Assembly (NCBI RefSeq): GCF_000307265.1 | Contig: NZ_DF158896.1 | Location: 259,253-323,252 of the forward strand | From: Oscillibacter ruminantium GH1 | GTDB lineage: Bacteria > Bacillota > Clostridia > Oscillospirales > Oscillospiraceae | DNA length: 64,000 nt | Direction: 5' to 3' | Shown: piece after piece, positions 25,774 through 32,781 of the stretch | How positions within the stretch are numbered: position 1 is the stretch's first letter | Layout of the letters: each line of letters begins with the position of its first letter | Position numbers and translations under genes: made by a program | The notes under the pieces: model-generated | The model's input: only the letters and a program-made list of their open reading frames with translations | Database searches by the model: none | What the model was told of the DNA's origin: nothing

Positions 25774-26846
25774 CAGCGGTCCTCCCACCCAGCGGCGAAG
25801 ATGGACTCCAGCTCCCCGACGGGGACGGTCTTCATCTCGCACGTTCCGATTTTTCGGGGAATCACCAGAGATATTTCGCCGCCCCGGCGCTTTTTGTCCG
25901 CCAGCGCCGCCTGCGCCAGCTGCGCGGGGGAATACTCCGTTCCGGTGGGAAGTCCGTTGCGCCTGAGCACGCCGCAAATCCGCGCCGCACAGGGCGCTTC
26001 TGTCCAACCAAGCGCTTCTGCCGCCCGGGCAATGATTGCAAGACCCGCCGCCACGGCGTGCCCGTGGTGGATGGCGTAAGCACTGCACTTTTCGATGGCG
26101 TGACCGGCGGTATGCCCCAGATTCAGCGTCCGTCGAAGACCGTTGTCCAGCTCGTCCTGCTCCACCACGGAGCCTTTGAAGGCAATGCACCGCGCCACAA
26201 TCTCTCCGAGGTCGGCGGTGAAATCGTCCGTGTCAAACAGGGAAAACAGTCCCTCGTCCGAAAGAACGCCGGTCTTGATGGCCTCAGCGGCTCCGTCCGC
26301 CCGCTCCAGCGGGGGAAGGGTTTTAAGACAGTCCGTGTCGCAGACAACGGCGGAGGGCTGCAAAAAAAGTCCCGCCAGGTTTTTCCCATGCTGAAGGTCC
26401 ACGGCGGTTTTGCCGCCCACGGAGGAATCCACCGCGGAGAGCAGCGTGGTGGGAAGCTGAACGTAGTTCACGCCCCGCAGATAGCAGCCCGCAGCAAAGC
26501 CCGCCATATCGCCGCACACACCGCCGCCCAGAGCCGCCACGCAGTCGCTGCGGGTGAGCTGCTCCTCCGCCAGAAACTCCAATACCTCAGAGAGGGTGGA
26601 GAGGTTTTTGTGCGCCTCCCCGGCGGAAAAAACGTGGGTACAGACGGAAAACCCCGCCGCCTGAAGACTCTGCGTCACTTGGGGCAGATAGAGCTTTGCA
26701 ACGTTGCTGTCCGTCACCACGGCCACGCGGCAGGGGGGCAGTGCGGAGGCAATCAGCTCTCCGCATCGGCCCAGAAGCCCCGGGCCGATGGAGACGGTGT
26801 AGTCCGGGTGTGTTTTGATCGGTATGGTTCGGATGGTGTTTGCCAT
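25773..26846 (-). CDS. aroB: 3-dehydroquinate synthase
   Basis: 357 residues from the ATG at 26846 (GGGAGG six bases upstream). It cyclises DAHP to 3-dehydroquinate with NAD+ and a divalent metal. The NAD-binding GGGVCGDMAGF and the following PTTLLSAVDSSVGGKTAVD, plus the metal-ligand segments NLGHTAGHAIE and HGHAVAAG, are intact. The frame is open upstream through the 122-bp repeats, but this extension has no ribosome site and encodes repeat-derived residues. A 314-base gap containing that repeat separates it from tyrA. Confidence 0.95.
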   Translation of the reverse strand: MANTIRTIPIKTHPDYTVSIGPGLLGRCGELIASALPPCRVAVVTDSNVAKLYLPQVTQSLQAAGFSVCTHVFSAGEAHKNLSTLSEVLEFLAEEQLTRSDCVAALGGGVCGDMAGFAAGCYLRGVNYVQLPTTLLSAVDSSVGGKTAVDLQHGKNLAGLFLQPSAVVCDTDCLKTLPPLERADGAAEAIKTGVLSDEGLFSLFDTDDFTADLGEIVARCIAFKGSVVEQDELDNGLRRTLNLGHTAGHAIEKCSAYAIHHGHAVAAGLAIIARAAEALGWTEAPCAARICGVLRRNGLPTGTEYSPAQLAQAALADKKRRGGEISLVIPRKIGTCEMKTVPVGELESIFAAGWEDR

Positions 26847-26889
26847 AACGGCCTCCCGTCGTTTAAAATGTTTTGGATTCCTCGCAATG

Positions 26890-27155
26890 GCGAGGGATAT
26901 GGAGCTTGCGGAACGCATCCCCCGTCCTAGCTCCGGGGCAAACCAGCAAAGCGTTTGCACCGGAAGAGAGAGACGCCGCGAAAAGAGGGAGCTATGGCCC
27001 ATCGGGCCAAAGCGAGGGATATGGAGCTTGCGGAACGCATCCCCCGTCCTAGCTCCGGGGCAAACCAGCAAAGCGTTTGCACCGGAAGAGAGAGACGCCG
27101 CGAAAAGAGGGAGCTATGGCCCATCGGGCCAAAGCGAGGGATATGGAGCTTGCGG
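26890..27155. repeat. 122-bp tandem repeat between tyrA and aroB
   Basis: Two complete and apparently identical units (26890-27011 and 27012-27133) and the first 22 bases of a third (27134-27155). The unit begins GCGAGGGATATGGAGCTTGC, contains the self-complementary pairs AGCTCC...GGAGCT and GCAAAC...GTTTGC, and ends in the palindrome GGCCCATCGGGCC. 122 is not a multiple of three, so it is not selected as protein coding. It fills most of the only long gap inside the aro operon (26847-27160). Confidence 0.93.
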
Positions 27156-27160
27156 CTCTC

Positions 27161-27997
27161 TCAATTGCCGCCTGCGGTCGCCTTCCGATCCCGGCCCTCT
27201 TTCAGGAGACTGCGCAGCGTTTCCGCGTCCCGGCTCTGCAAAGCGCCCAGATATTGATTCAGGTGTTCAATGAGAATGTCCAATTCCTCCGTGAGGTAAT
27301 CCGCGTTGTCCAAAAACAATTCGGTCCACATGGCCTCGTCCAGCCGAGCCACCCGGGTCATGTCCCGGAAACTCCCGGCAGAAAATCCCCGGCGCTTCTG
27401 CGCCTCCGGCGACTTCACGTATGCGCTGGAAGAGATGTGAGCCAGCTGAGAGGTGTAGGCAATGATGCGGTCGTGCTCGTCAGGGGTGGAGAAGGTGAGA
27501 TTGGCAAAGCCAATATCCAAAAAGAAGGCTTTCAACGTTTCCAGCAGCTGCATGTCCGTCCTCTTATCGGGTGTTAGGATCATGGAGGCCCCGTCATAAA
27601 GACCGGCGCTGGAATTGACAAAACCACCCCGTTCCAAGCCCGCCATGGGATGCCCGCCGATATAGGCGAAGCCGCGTTTTTCCGCAATGGGTGCGATTTT
27701 TTCGACGACTGCCCGCTTCACCCCGCAGAGATCCACCAAAATGGCGGACTTTGCAATTTTCTCTGCGTGCGTCTCCACCCACGCAATCGCCGCGCCGGGA
27801 CGGACGGCGGCCAGAATCAGATCACACTGAGGCAGGTTCTCGTCGGTCAGCGTTCCGTCAATGGCGCCGCAGATGCGGGCCAGCGTCATGGTTTCGGCGT
27901 CTGTGTCAAGGCCCCAAACGGTGTGGGCCGTGCGGGCCTTCACACTTTTTGCCATGGACCCGCCGATCAGGCCCAGACCGATGATGCCAACGTTCAT
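27161..27997 (-). CDS. tyrA: Prephenate dehydrogenase
   Basis: 278 residues from the ATG at 27997, four bases after the aroF stop. It oxidises prephenate to 4-hydroxyphenylpyruvate with NAD(P)+. The Rossmann motif GIIGLGLIGGSMA (3-15), GGHPMAG near residue 134 with its catalytic His, and the C-terminal helical dimer domain are present. No chorismate mutase or ACT domain is fused, so feedback control by Tyr would have to come from elsewhere. The frame ends within 6 bases of the tandem repeat. Confidence 0.94.
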   Translation of the reverse strand: MNVGIIGLGLIGGSMAKSVKARTAHTVWGLDTDAETMTLARICGAIDGTLTDENLPQCDLILAAVRPGAAIAWVETHAEKIAKSAILVDLCGVKRAVVEKIAPIAEKRGFAYIGGHPMAGLERGGFVNSSAGLYDGASMILTPDKRTDMQLLETLKAFFLDIGFANLTFSTPDEHDRIIAYTSQLAHISSSAYVKSPEAQKRRGFSAGSFRDMTRVARLDEAMWTELFLDNADYLTEELDILIEHLNQYLGALQSRDAETLRSLLKEGRDRKATAGGN

Positions 27998-28001
27998 GGC
28001 C

Positions 28002-29015
28002 TCAGCCCTCCAAGGCGGCACAGAAGTTATGCATCTTGAGCAGCTTCTTTGCCAGCGTGTCAAACGCCTCGGGCTTAAGGGACTGTGCGCCGTCGCACAA
28101 AGCGTGGGCCGGGTCGTTGTGAACCTCGATCAAAAGACCGTCCGCTCCGGTGGCTACCGCGCCCACCGCCAAGGGGTCCACCAGCCAGCTTTTGCCGGTG
28201 GCGTGGCTGGGGTCGATGATGATAGGCAGGTGGGTCAGCTTGCGCAAAACGGGAATGCAGGCCAGATCCAGAGTGTTGCGGGTGTAGCTTTCAAAGGTAC
28301 GGATGCCCCGCTCGCAGAGAATCACGTCCTGGTTGCCGCTGGCCATGACGTATTCAGCGCTCATGAGCCACTCTTCATAGGTGGCAGACATGCCCCTCTT
28401 GATCATAATGGGCTTATCCAGCTTGCCGACTTCTTTTAAAAGGTTGAAATTCTGCATGTTCCGTGCGCCGATCTGAATCACGTCCACGTCGTCAAACAGC
28501 GGGATTTGGGAGATATCCATCAGTTCGGTGACGATGGGCAGACCCGTTTCCTGCCGGGCGACCTTGAGAAATTCCAGTCCCTGCGCGCCAAGACCTTGAA
28601 AGGAGTAGGGAGAGGTGCGGGGCTTGAACGCGCCGCCGCGGAGCATGGTGGCCCCGCTGGCCTTCACGGCTTTGGCAATGGAAACGACCTGCTCCTCGCT
28701 TTCCACAGAGCAAGGCCCCGCCATAATCGTGAGCGTGCCGCCGCCGATCTGGGTGTCTCGCACCTTCACCACCGTGTCTTCGGGATGGAATTTGCGGTTG
28801 GCGTTTTTGTAAGGCTCCTGCACCCGCTTCACGTCGTCCACGATGTCCAACGCCGCGATCAGGTCGATGTCCAGCTGAGAGGTGTCGCCCACCAGACCTA
28901 AAATGGTGTGGGACTCGCCGATGCTGGTGTGGATGGTGATGCCTTTTTCCTGAAGCCAATTGATAAGACTCTCCAACTGTTCGCGGTTGGGATTGCTCTT
29001 GAGAATGACGATCAT
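28002..29015 (-). CDS. aroF: 3-deoxy-7-phosphoheptulonate synthase, type I-beta
   Basis: 337 residues. It condenses phosphoenolpyruvate and erythrose 4-phosphate, the first step of the shikimate pathway. Residues 1-68 are the ferredoxin-like N-terminal regulatory domain (DAHP_snth_FXD); the TIM barrel follows with AGPCSVES, KPRTSPYSFQG and IDPSHATG, giving the metal and PEP ligands. The ATG has AGGAGG before it. It is the first structural gene after the attenuator, so pathway entry is the step most directly controlled by the leader. Confidence 0.95.
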   Translation of the reverse strand: MIVILKSNPNREQLESLINWLQEKGITIHTSIGESHTILGLVGDTSQLDIDLIAALDIVDDVKRVQEPYKNANRKFHPEDTVVKVRDTQIGGGTLTIMAGPCSVESEEQVVSIAKAVKASGATMLRGGAFKPRTSPYSFQGLGAQGLEFLKVARQETGLPIVTELMDISQIPLFDDVDVIQIGARNMQNFNLLKEVGKLDKPIMIKRGMSATYEEWLMSAEYVMASGNQDVILCERGIRTFESYTRNTLDLACIPVLRKLTHLPIIIDPSHATGKSWLVDPLAVGAVATGADGLLIEVHNDPAHALCDGAQSLKPEAFDTLAKKLLKMHNFCAALEG

Positions 29016-29039
29016 AGCGTTTTCCTCCTAAAAATGGTA

Positions 29040-29072
29040 CAAAAAAGACCCGCAGCCGGTTGGCTGCGGGTC
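29040..29072 (-). terminator. Attenuator terminator of the aromatic amino acid operon
   Basis: On the minus strand GACCCGCAGCC (29072-29062), loop AACC... and GGCTGCGGGTC (29057-29047), followed by TTTTTT. It stands between the leader peptide and aroF. Its 5' arm and loop (CAGCCAACC, 29066-29058) can pair instead with GGTTGGGCTG inside the leader peptide codons 25-28 (29132-29123), one bulged G, giving an anti-terminator. Confidence 0.93.
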
Positions 29073-29099
29073 GTCATGTACTGATAGTTCCTGACAATA

Positions 29100-29204
29100 T
29101 CAGTCGCACAAACACTCGTTTTCAGCCCAACCAAAATAAGCCTTACCAAAATAATAGGTAAAGCTAAAGTAACGGTATTCAGCTGCAAAAGTGAAAGTGG
29201 ACAT
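29100..29204 (-). CDS. Aromatic-rich leader peptide of the aro/phe/tyr operon
   Basis: A 34-residue reading frame, too short for normal gene calling: ATG at 29204 with GAGGAGAC five bases upstream, TGA at 29102-29100. It contains six Phe (positions 4, 6, 13, 15, 19, 24), five Tyr (10, 12, 17, 18, 23) and one Trp (26), i.e. 12 aromatic residues in 34, 11 of them clustered between 4 and 24. A small hairpin (CTGATA/TATCAG) covers its stop codon and an intrinsic terminator follows. This is the arrangement of ribosome-stalling attenuation: lack of charged tRNA-Phe/Tyr would stall the ribosome and free the anti-terminator. Confidence 0.9.
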   Translation of the reverse strand: MSTFTFAAEYRYFSFTYYFGKAYFGWAENECLCD

Positions 29205-29241
29205 AAATAGTCTCCTCATTGTGATGCTTTAAATTACTGAG

Positions 29242-29250
29242 ATCATACCA
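29242..29250 (-). promoter_or_regulatory. Extended -10 promoter of the aromatic operon
   Basis: TGGTATGAT on the minus strand (29250-29242) fits an extended -10 element (TG-N-TATAAT type); no good -35 box lies 17 bases upstream. The start site would be about 30 bases before the leader peptide ATG, leaving only a short 5' end. Confidence 0.6.
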
Positions 29251-29324
29251 TGCCCGATGTTAAAAGAACAGGGGCAAAATAGCCAAATAATTACAAATAC
29301 ACCACTAAAAATTGGACAAATCCA

Positions 29325-29891
29325 TCAAACTGCTGCCAGAATCGGTTCCGGCAAAACGCCGCTCATCAGCAGGCTTGTGGCCTCAATGATATAGCGCACG
29401 TCCCGGCGCATGTCCGCTCCGGCATCCATATACTGCTGGTGCAAGGCTTGCAGGCAGTCCGCCAAATCCTCACCGGCGGGGTGAGCGGGGCGCAACCCCC
29501 AGACCTTTAGATAAGAGCTGAGATATTCCCGCAGCGCGTCTTCATACCGCCGATGCTCCATCAGGGAATCGGGGTAGTTCTCGTTGTGGGGATAGGTAAA
29601 AGCGTCCGCCAGATAGTGCGTGAGCTTGCCCAGCGTATAATACTGCCAGCAGGTCCAGTTTTTATTCCGGTGCTGGAGCCGCCCGATGCGGCTGGCAATA
29701 TACTGGTCGGAATTTGTATAATTATGTCCGCGAAACGTATAGCTGCGAATAGATCCTTTCAGATAAGAGAGGGGGTTACAGTCCGGTTGAAAAGAGCCGA
29801 ACAGAAAAGCGAGTTCAAATCGTTTTCGCTGAAATCCGTTCTGAGCCTCCAGCAGAGTGGACGCCAAGAGCTTATGACTGCGTTTCTGCAA
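29325..29891 (-). CDS. Zinc-dependent phospholipase C family protein
   Basis: 188 residues matching the bacterial zinc-dependent PLC fold (PF00882-type) by its His/Asp pattern: SHKLLA near the N terminus, GHNYTNS, and GKLTHYLADAFTYPHN near residue 88-103, the metal-ligand helix. No signal peptide is seen, so it is probably cytoplasmic, as in many clostridial homologues of unknown substrate. The start is TTG with AGGAGGT six bases upstream. Its promoter (29949-29978) is divergent from that of the CoA-transferase. Phospholipase activity is family-based, not shown. Confidence 0.8.
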   Translation of the reverse strand: MQKRSHKLLASTLLEAQNGFQRKRFELAFLFGSFQPDCNPLSYLKGSIRSYTFRGHNYTNSDQYIASRIGRLQHRNKNWTCWQYYTLGKLTHYLADAFTYPHNENYPDSLMEHRRYEDALREYLSSYLKVWGLRPAHPAGEDLADCLQALHQQYMDAGADMRRDVRYIIEATSLLMSGVLPEPILAAV

Positions 29892-29948
29892 AGTGTACCT
29901 CCTGTTTGGGATGGCGGCGAAAAAGCACGCCTCCTGAAAAGTGCCTTC

Positions 29949-29978
29949 ACTATATCACGGATGCCGTTTGAATTACAA
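29949..29978 (-). promoter_or_regulatory. Probable promoter of the phospholipase-like gene
   Basis: On the minus strand TTGTAA (29978-29973), an 18-base spacer and TATAGT (29954-29949), about 58 bases before the TTG start. Confidence 0.55.
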
Positions 29979-30023
29979 GTGTATAAATCTTAAAAGAGTG
30001 TGAATTTCAGCGATTTTTTTGCC

Positions 30024-30052
30024 TTGCGCTTTTTTTAGCCCCATGCTATGAT
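30024..30052 (+). promoter_or_regulatory. Probable promoter of the CoA-transferase gene
   Basis: TTGCGC (30024-30029), 17-base spacer containing a T-tract, TATGAT (30047-30052), 52 bases before the GTG start. Confidence 0.55.
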
Positions 30053-30104
30053 AAAAACATCATACAACGGGACTTGTTGTCATACCACAAAAGGAGGAAG
30101 AGCC

Positions 30105-31460
30105 GTGAAAGAACTGCAACCCACGCGCCGGGGCCGCCTGACGGGGCAGATGGACTGGAAGGCCCAGTATCAGGCGCTGTTGACCGATGCGGAGAAAGCT
30201 GCCGCTCAAGTTTCCCTTGACGGTCCCATTGCCATCAGCGGAGCGTCCAACTGGCCGGAGAAATTTGACGCGGCGCTGGCAAACCGTCTGCTTCGGGAAA
30301 ACGGGCACATTGAGCTGGACGCGCTGTTCATGCTCCACCCCACGGCATTGATGGGTCCGGACTGCCGGGATCATGTGACGTGCAATTCGGATTTCTTTAC
30401 GCTGGAGCGCAAATTCGCGGCGCAGGGCAACCTGCATTTTGTGCCCGCGCATCTGGGTAAGACCGGGGCCTGGATGGCGTCCCGAAGCCCCAAGACGGTG
30501 GTGGCGGCCGTGTCACCGCCCAACGCCGAAGGATGGATGAGTCGGAGCCTTTGGAGCGGGACGCTGAACCGGTGCGTCTTTGAGCGGCCCGATGTCCGGC
30601 TGATCGTTGTGGTGAACCGGAATCTGCCGTACATTTGCAGCGATGGGGAGGAACACGCGCTGATCCATGTGTCCGAGGTAGATGGGATTATTGAGGATGA
30701 TTTTCTTCTCACAGAATCCACCGTGGCCCCCGCCGACCAGACGGATCAGGCCATCGCCGGATATATCGCGGAGATGGTGCCGGACGGAGCCTGTGTCCAG
30801 TTTGGACTGGGGGGTCTTGCCAACGCCGTAGGCTCGTGCCTTGCCCACGCGGGAAAGCGGGATCTGGGCCTGCACACGGAGGTTTTGACCAACTGCGTGA
30901 TGGAACTGGTGGAAAAGGGGGTCATCACCGGGGCGAAGAAACAGCTGCTGCCCGGCCGCTTGGTCACCAGTCATATTGTGGGAGACAAAGCGCTGTGGCG
31001 CTTTGCGGCGGATAACCCGGCTGTTTGCCTGAAGGAAGTCAGCTGGACCAACGAACCGCGCAACATCTGCCAAAACGACAAGGTAGTCTCCATCAACAAC
31101 GCCATGGAGATTGACCTCACGGGACAGGTCAACGCCGAGACTGTGGGTGCAAAGCAGTATTCCGGTACCGGCGGACAGTTGGAATGGGTGATCGGCTCCC
31201 AGTGGTCCCGGGGTGGCAAAAGCGTGATCGCGCTGCGATCCGCCTATCGGGATCGGGACGGGCAACTTCGTTCCAAAATCGTCCCCACGCTGGCGCTCGG
31301 CGCGGCGGTCACCACGCCCCGCACCTTTGTGCAGTATGTGGTGACGGAATACGGCGTGGCGGATCTGCGCTACAAGAGTACGCTGGAGCGGGCCAAGGCG
31401 CTGATTTCCATTGCACACCCGGATTTTCGGGAGGAACTGAAAAAATCCATGCCGTTTTGA
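30105..31460 (+). CDS. Acetyl-CoA hydrolase/transferase family CoA-transferase
   Basis: 451 residues from the GTG at 30105, which has AAAGGAGGAAG before it; an ATG at 30048 lies in the promoter's -10 box. Both halves of the acetyl-CoA hydrolase/transferase family are present; GLHTEVLTN (around residue 280) holds the catalytic glutamate that forms the glutamyl-CoA thioester, and GLGGLANAVG is a CoA-binding glycine loop. Relatives use acetate, butyrate, 4-hydroxybutyrate or succinate as acceptors. In a fermenting anaerobe, transfer of CoA to acetate is likely, but the substrate cannot be read here. It stands as a single-gene unit. Confidence 0.88.
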   Translation: MKELQPTRRGRLTGQMDWKAQYQALLTDAEKAAAQVSLDGPIAISGASNWPEKFDAALANRLLRENGHIELDALFMLHPTALMGPDCRDHVTCNSDFFTLERKFAAQGNLHFVPAHLGKTGAWMASRSPKTVVAAVSPPNAEGWMSRSLWSGTLNRCVFERPDVRLIVVVNRNLPYICSDGEEHALIHVSEVDGIIEDDFLLTESTVAPADQTDQAIAGYIAEMVPDGACVQFGLGGLANAVGSCLAHAGKRDLGLHTEVLTNCVMELVEKGVITGAKKQLLPGRLVTSHIVGDKALWRFAADNPAVCLKEVSWTNEPRNICQNDKVVSINNAMEIDLTGQVNAETVGAKQYSGTGGQLEWVIGSQWSRGGKSVIALRSAYRDRDGQLRSKIVPTLALGAAVTTPRTFVQYVVTEYGVADLRYKSTLERAKALISIAHPDFREELKKSMPF

Positions 31461-31477
31461 CGCGGCAGTGGCAAACA

Positions 31478-31515
31478 GCACAGAGCCTTCCTGCATTGTG
31501 GGGAAGGCTCTGTGC
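31478..31515 (+). terminator. Hairpin after the CoA-transferase gene, probable terminator
   Basis: A perfect 14-bp stem GCACAGAGCCTTCC / GGAAGGCTCTGTGC with a 10-base loop, followed only by TTTCC. Strong stem, weak U-run. Confidence 0.6.
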
Positions 31516-31552
31516 TTTCCGCTGAAAATGAACGGGAAGACCACGGTTCCGT

Positions 31553-31582
31553 TTGACATTCCCCCGGAATCGACCGTAAAAT
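31553..31582 (+). promoter_or_regulatory. Promoter of lrgAB
   Basis: TTGACA (31553-31558), an 18-base spacer and TAAAAT (31577-31582), 39 bases before the lrgA ATG. Confidence 0.75.
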
Positions 31583-31621
31583 AGAAACATTGCATTACTT
31601 TAAAGAGAAAGGTCGGTTCCT

Positions 31622-31984
31622 ATGAAAATTTTAAAGCAGGTGGCGATTCTCTTCGGCTTGTGCTGGATCAGTCTGCTGATTGAAAAGCTGCTGCCCATTA
31701 CCTTCCCATCCAGCGTCATTGCACTGGTGCTTTTGCTGATTTTGCTGCTGGTGAGAGTTGTGAAGGTGGATCATGTGCGGGAGAAGTCCGATTTTTTGCT
31801 GGGGAACCTCCCCTTTTTCTTCATTCCCGCCACCGTGGGCATCATCCAATATAAAGAGACTGTTTTGAGCAACGCCACCGCGTTTTTGGTGGTCTGTGTG
31901 GTCAGCATGATAGCTACCTTTGCCGCTACCGCTTGGGCCGTGCAGCTGACGATGAAGCTGATCGACAGGAGGAACCGAAAATGA
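31622..31984 (+). CDS. lrgA: CidA/LrgA family holin-like membrane protein
   Basis: 120 residues with four hydrophobic helices (about 7-22, 28-46, 62-77, 87-112) and a charged C-terminal tail, the usual LrgA layout; the conserved FPSSVIAL and NLPFFFIPATVGI segments are visible. LrgA/CidA proteins affect murein hydrolase export and, with LrgB, have been linked to pyruvate uptake and overflow metabolism. The stop overlaps the lrgB ATG (ATGA), so they form a co-translated pair. Confidence 0.9.
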   Translation: MKILKQVAILFGLCWISLLIEKLLPITFPSSVIALVLLLILLLVRVVKVDHVREKSDFLLGNLPFFFIPATVGIIQYKETVLSNATAFLVVCVVSMIATFAATAWAVQLTMKLIDRRNRK

Positions 31985-32673
31985 TGATGGAATTGACCTC
32001 CTCGCCGCTTTTCGGTGTGACGCTGACGATTGCGGCCTATTGGATCGGCATGGCTATCCAGAAAAAAGTGAACAAGGTGATCTGCAACGGAATGCTGATC
32101 GCGGTGGTGCTGGTGATCCTGACGCTGACGGTTTTGCAGATTCCCTATGAAAATTATTATCAGGGCGGAAGCCTGATTAACCTGTTTCTGGGGCCTGCCA
32201 CGGCCTGTCTCGCCGTGTCGATCTATATGAAGATCGACCTTTTGAAAAAATATTGGTTGCCTGTGGTGGTGGGCTGTTCGGTGGGAACCGTCACCTCTAT
32301 CGGCTGTGTATACGGCCTGTGCCGCCTGTTTGGGCTGGACCGGGAACTGACCATGTCCCTGCTGCCAAAATCCGTTACCACACCCATCGCCGCGGCGGTG
32401 GCTGGCGGTCATGGCGGAATCGTCTCTCTGGCGGTGGCGGCGGTGTGCTTCACCGGAATTATAGGAAATCTGTGCGCTCCGCTGATGATCCGGCTGTTCC
32501 GCGTGCGGGAGCCGCTGGCGGCGGGCTTGGGCATCGGTGCGTGCAGCCACGCCATGGGAACCGCCAAGGCGCTGGAATTGGGCGAGACGGAGGGGGCCAT
32601 GAGCGGCCTTGCCATCGGACTGTGCGGCTTGCTCACCTCGCTGCTGTCGCTGATCTTTGACCTGCTGCCCTAA
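31981..32673 (+). CDS. lrgB: LrgB family membrane protein
   Basis: 230 residues, polytopic, matching LrgB/CidB. It shows the conserved segments LLPKSVTTPIA near residue 126, GNLCAPLM, and GTAKALELGE near residue 195. The start is the ATG at 31981, within the lrgA stop and preceded by AGGAGGAACC; an ATG 48 bases upstream lies inside lrgA and lacks a ribosome site. It forms the standard two-component partner of LrgA in the cytoplasmic membrane. No LytTR or LytSR regulator is adjacent. Confidence 0.92.
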   Translation: MMMELTSSPLFGVTLTIAAYWIGMAIQKKVNKVICNGMLIAVVLVILTLTVLQIPYENYYQGGSLINLFLGPATACLAVSIYMKIDLLKKYWLPVVVGCSVGTVTSIGCVYGLCRLFGLDRELTMSLLPKSVTTPIAAAVAGGHGGIVSLAVAAVCFTGIIGNLCAPLMIRLFRVREPLAAGLGIGACSHAMGTAKALELGETEGAMSGLAIGLCGLLTSLLSLIFDLLP

Positions 32674-32684
32674 CTTTTCCGTCC

Positions 32685-32720
32685 AAAAGCCCCCTGACGC
32701 AATCGCGTCAGGGGGCTTTT
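32685..32720. terminator. Bidirectional terminator between lrgB and glnN
   Basis: AAAAGCCCCCTGACGC (32685-32700) and GCGTCAGGGGGCTTTT (32705-32720) form a perfect 16-bp stem with T-runs on both strands, serving the two convergent units. Confidence 0.93.
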
Positions 32721-32781
32721 TGCGCCGGTGCGCCGATTTCTGCGCTTGCTCTCGCAATCTGCGCACCCGGAGGAAATTTGA

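Noticed and set aside
25774-26190. An N-terminal extension of aroA by about 139 codons
   Set aside because: It lies within aroB in another frame and has no family similarity; the ATG at 25773 has a good ribosome site and gives the normal EPSP synthase length.
26847-27133. Short open frames in the 122-bp repeats and an N-terminal extension of aroB through them
   Set aside because: The period is not a multiple of three, the frames shift from copy to copy and there is no ribosome site; the repeat is better described as non-coding.
26890-27155. CRISPR array
   Set aside because: Units are directly adjacent and 122 bp long with no variable spacers; no cas gene is near.
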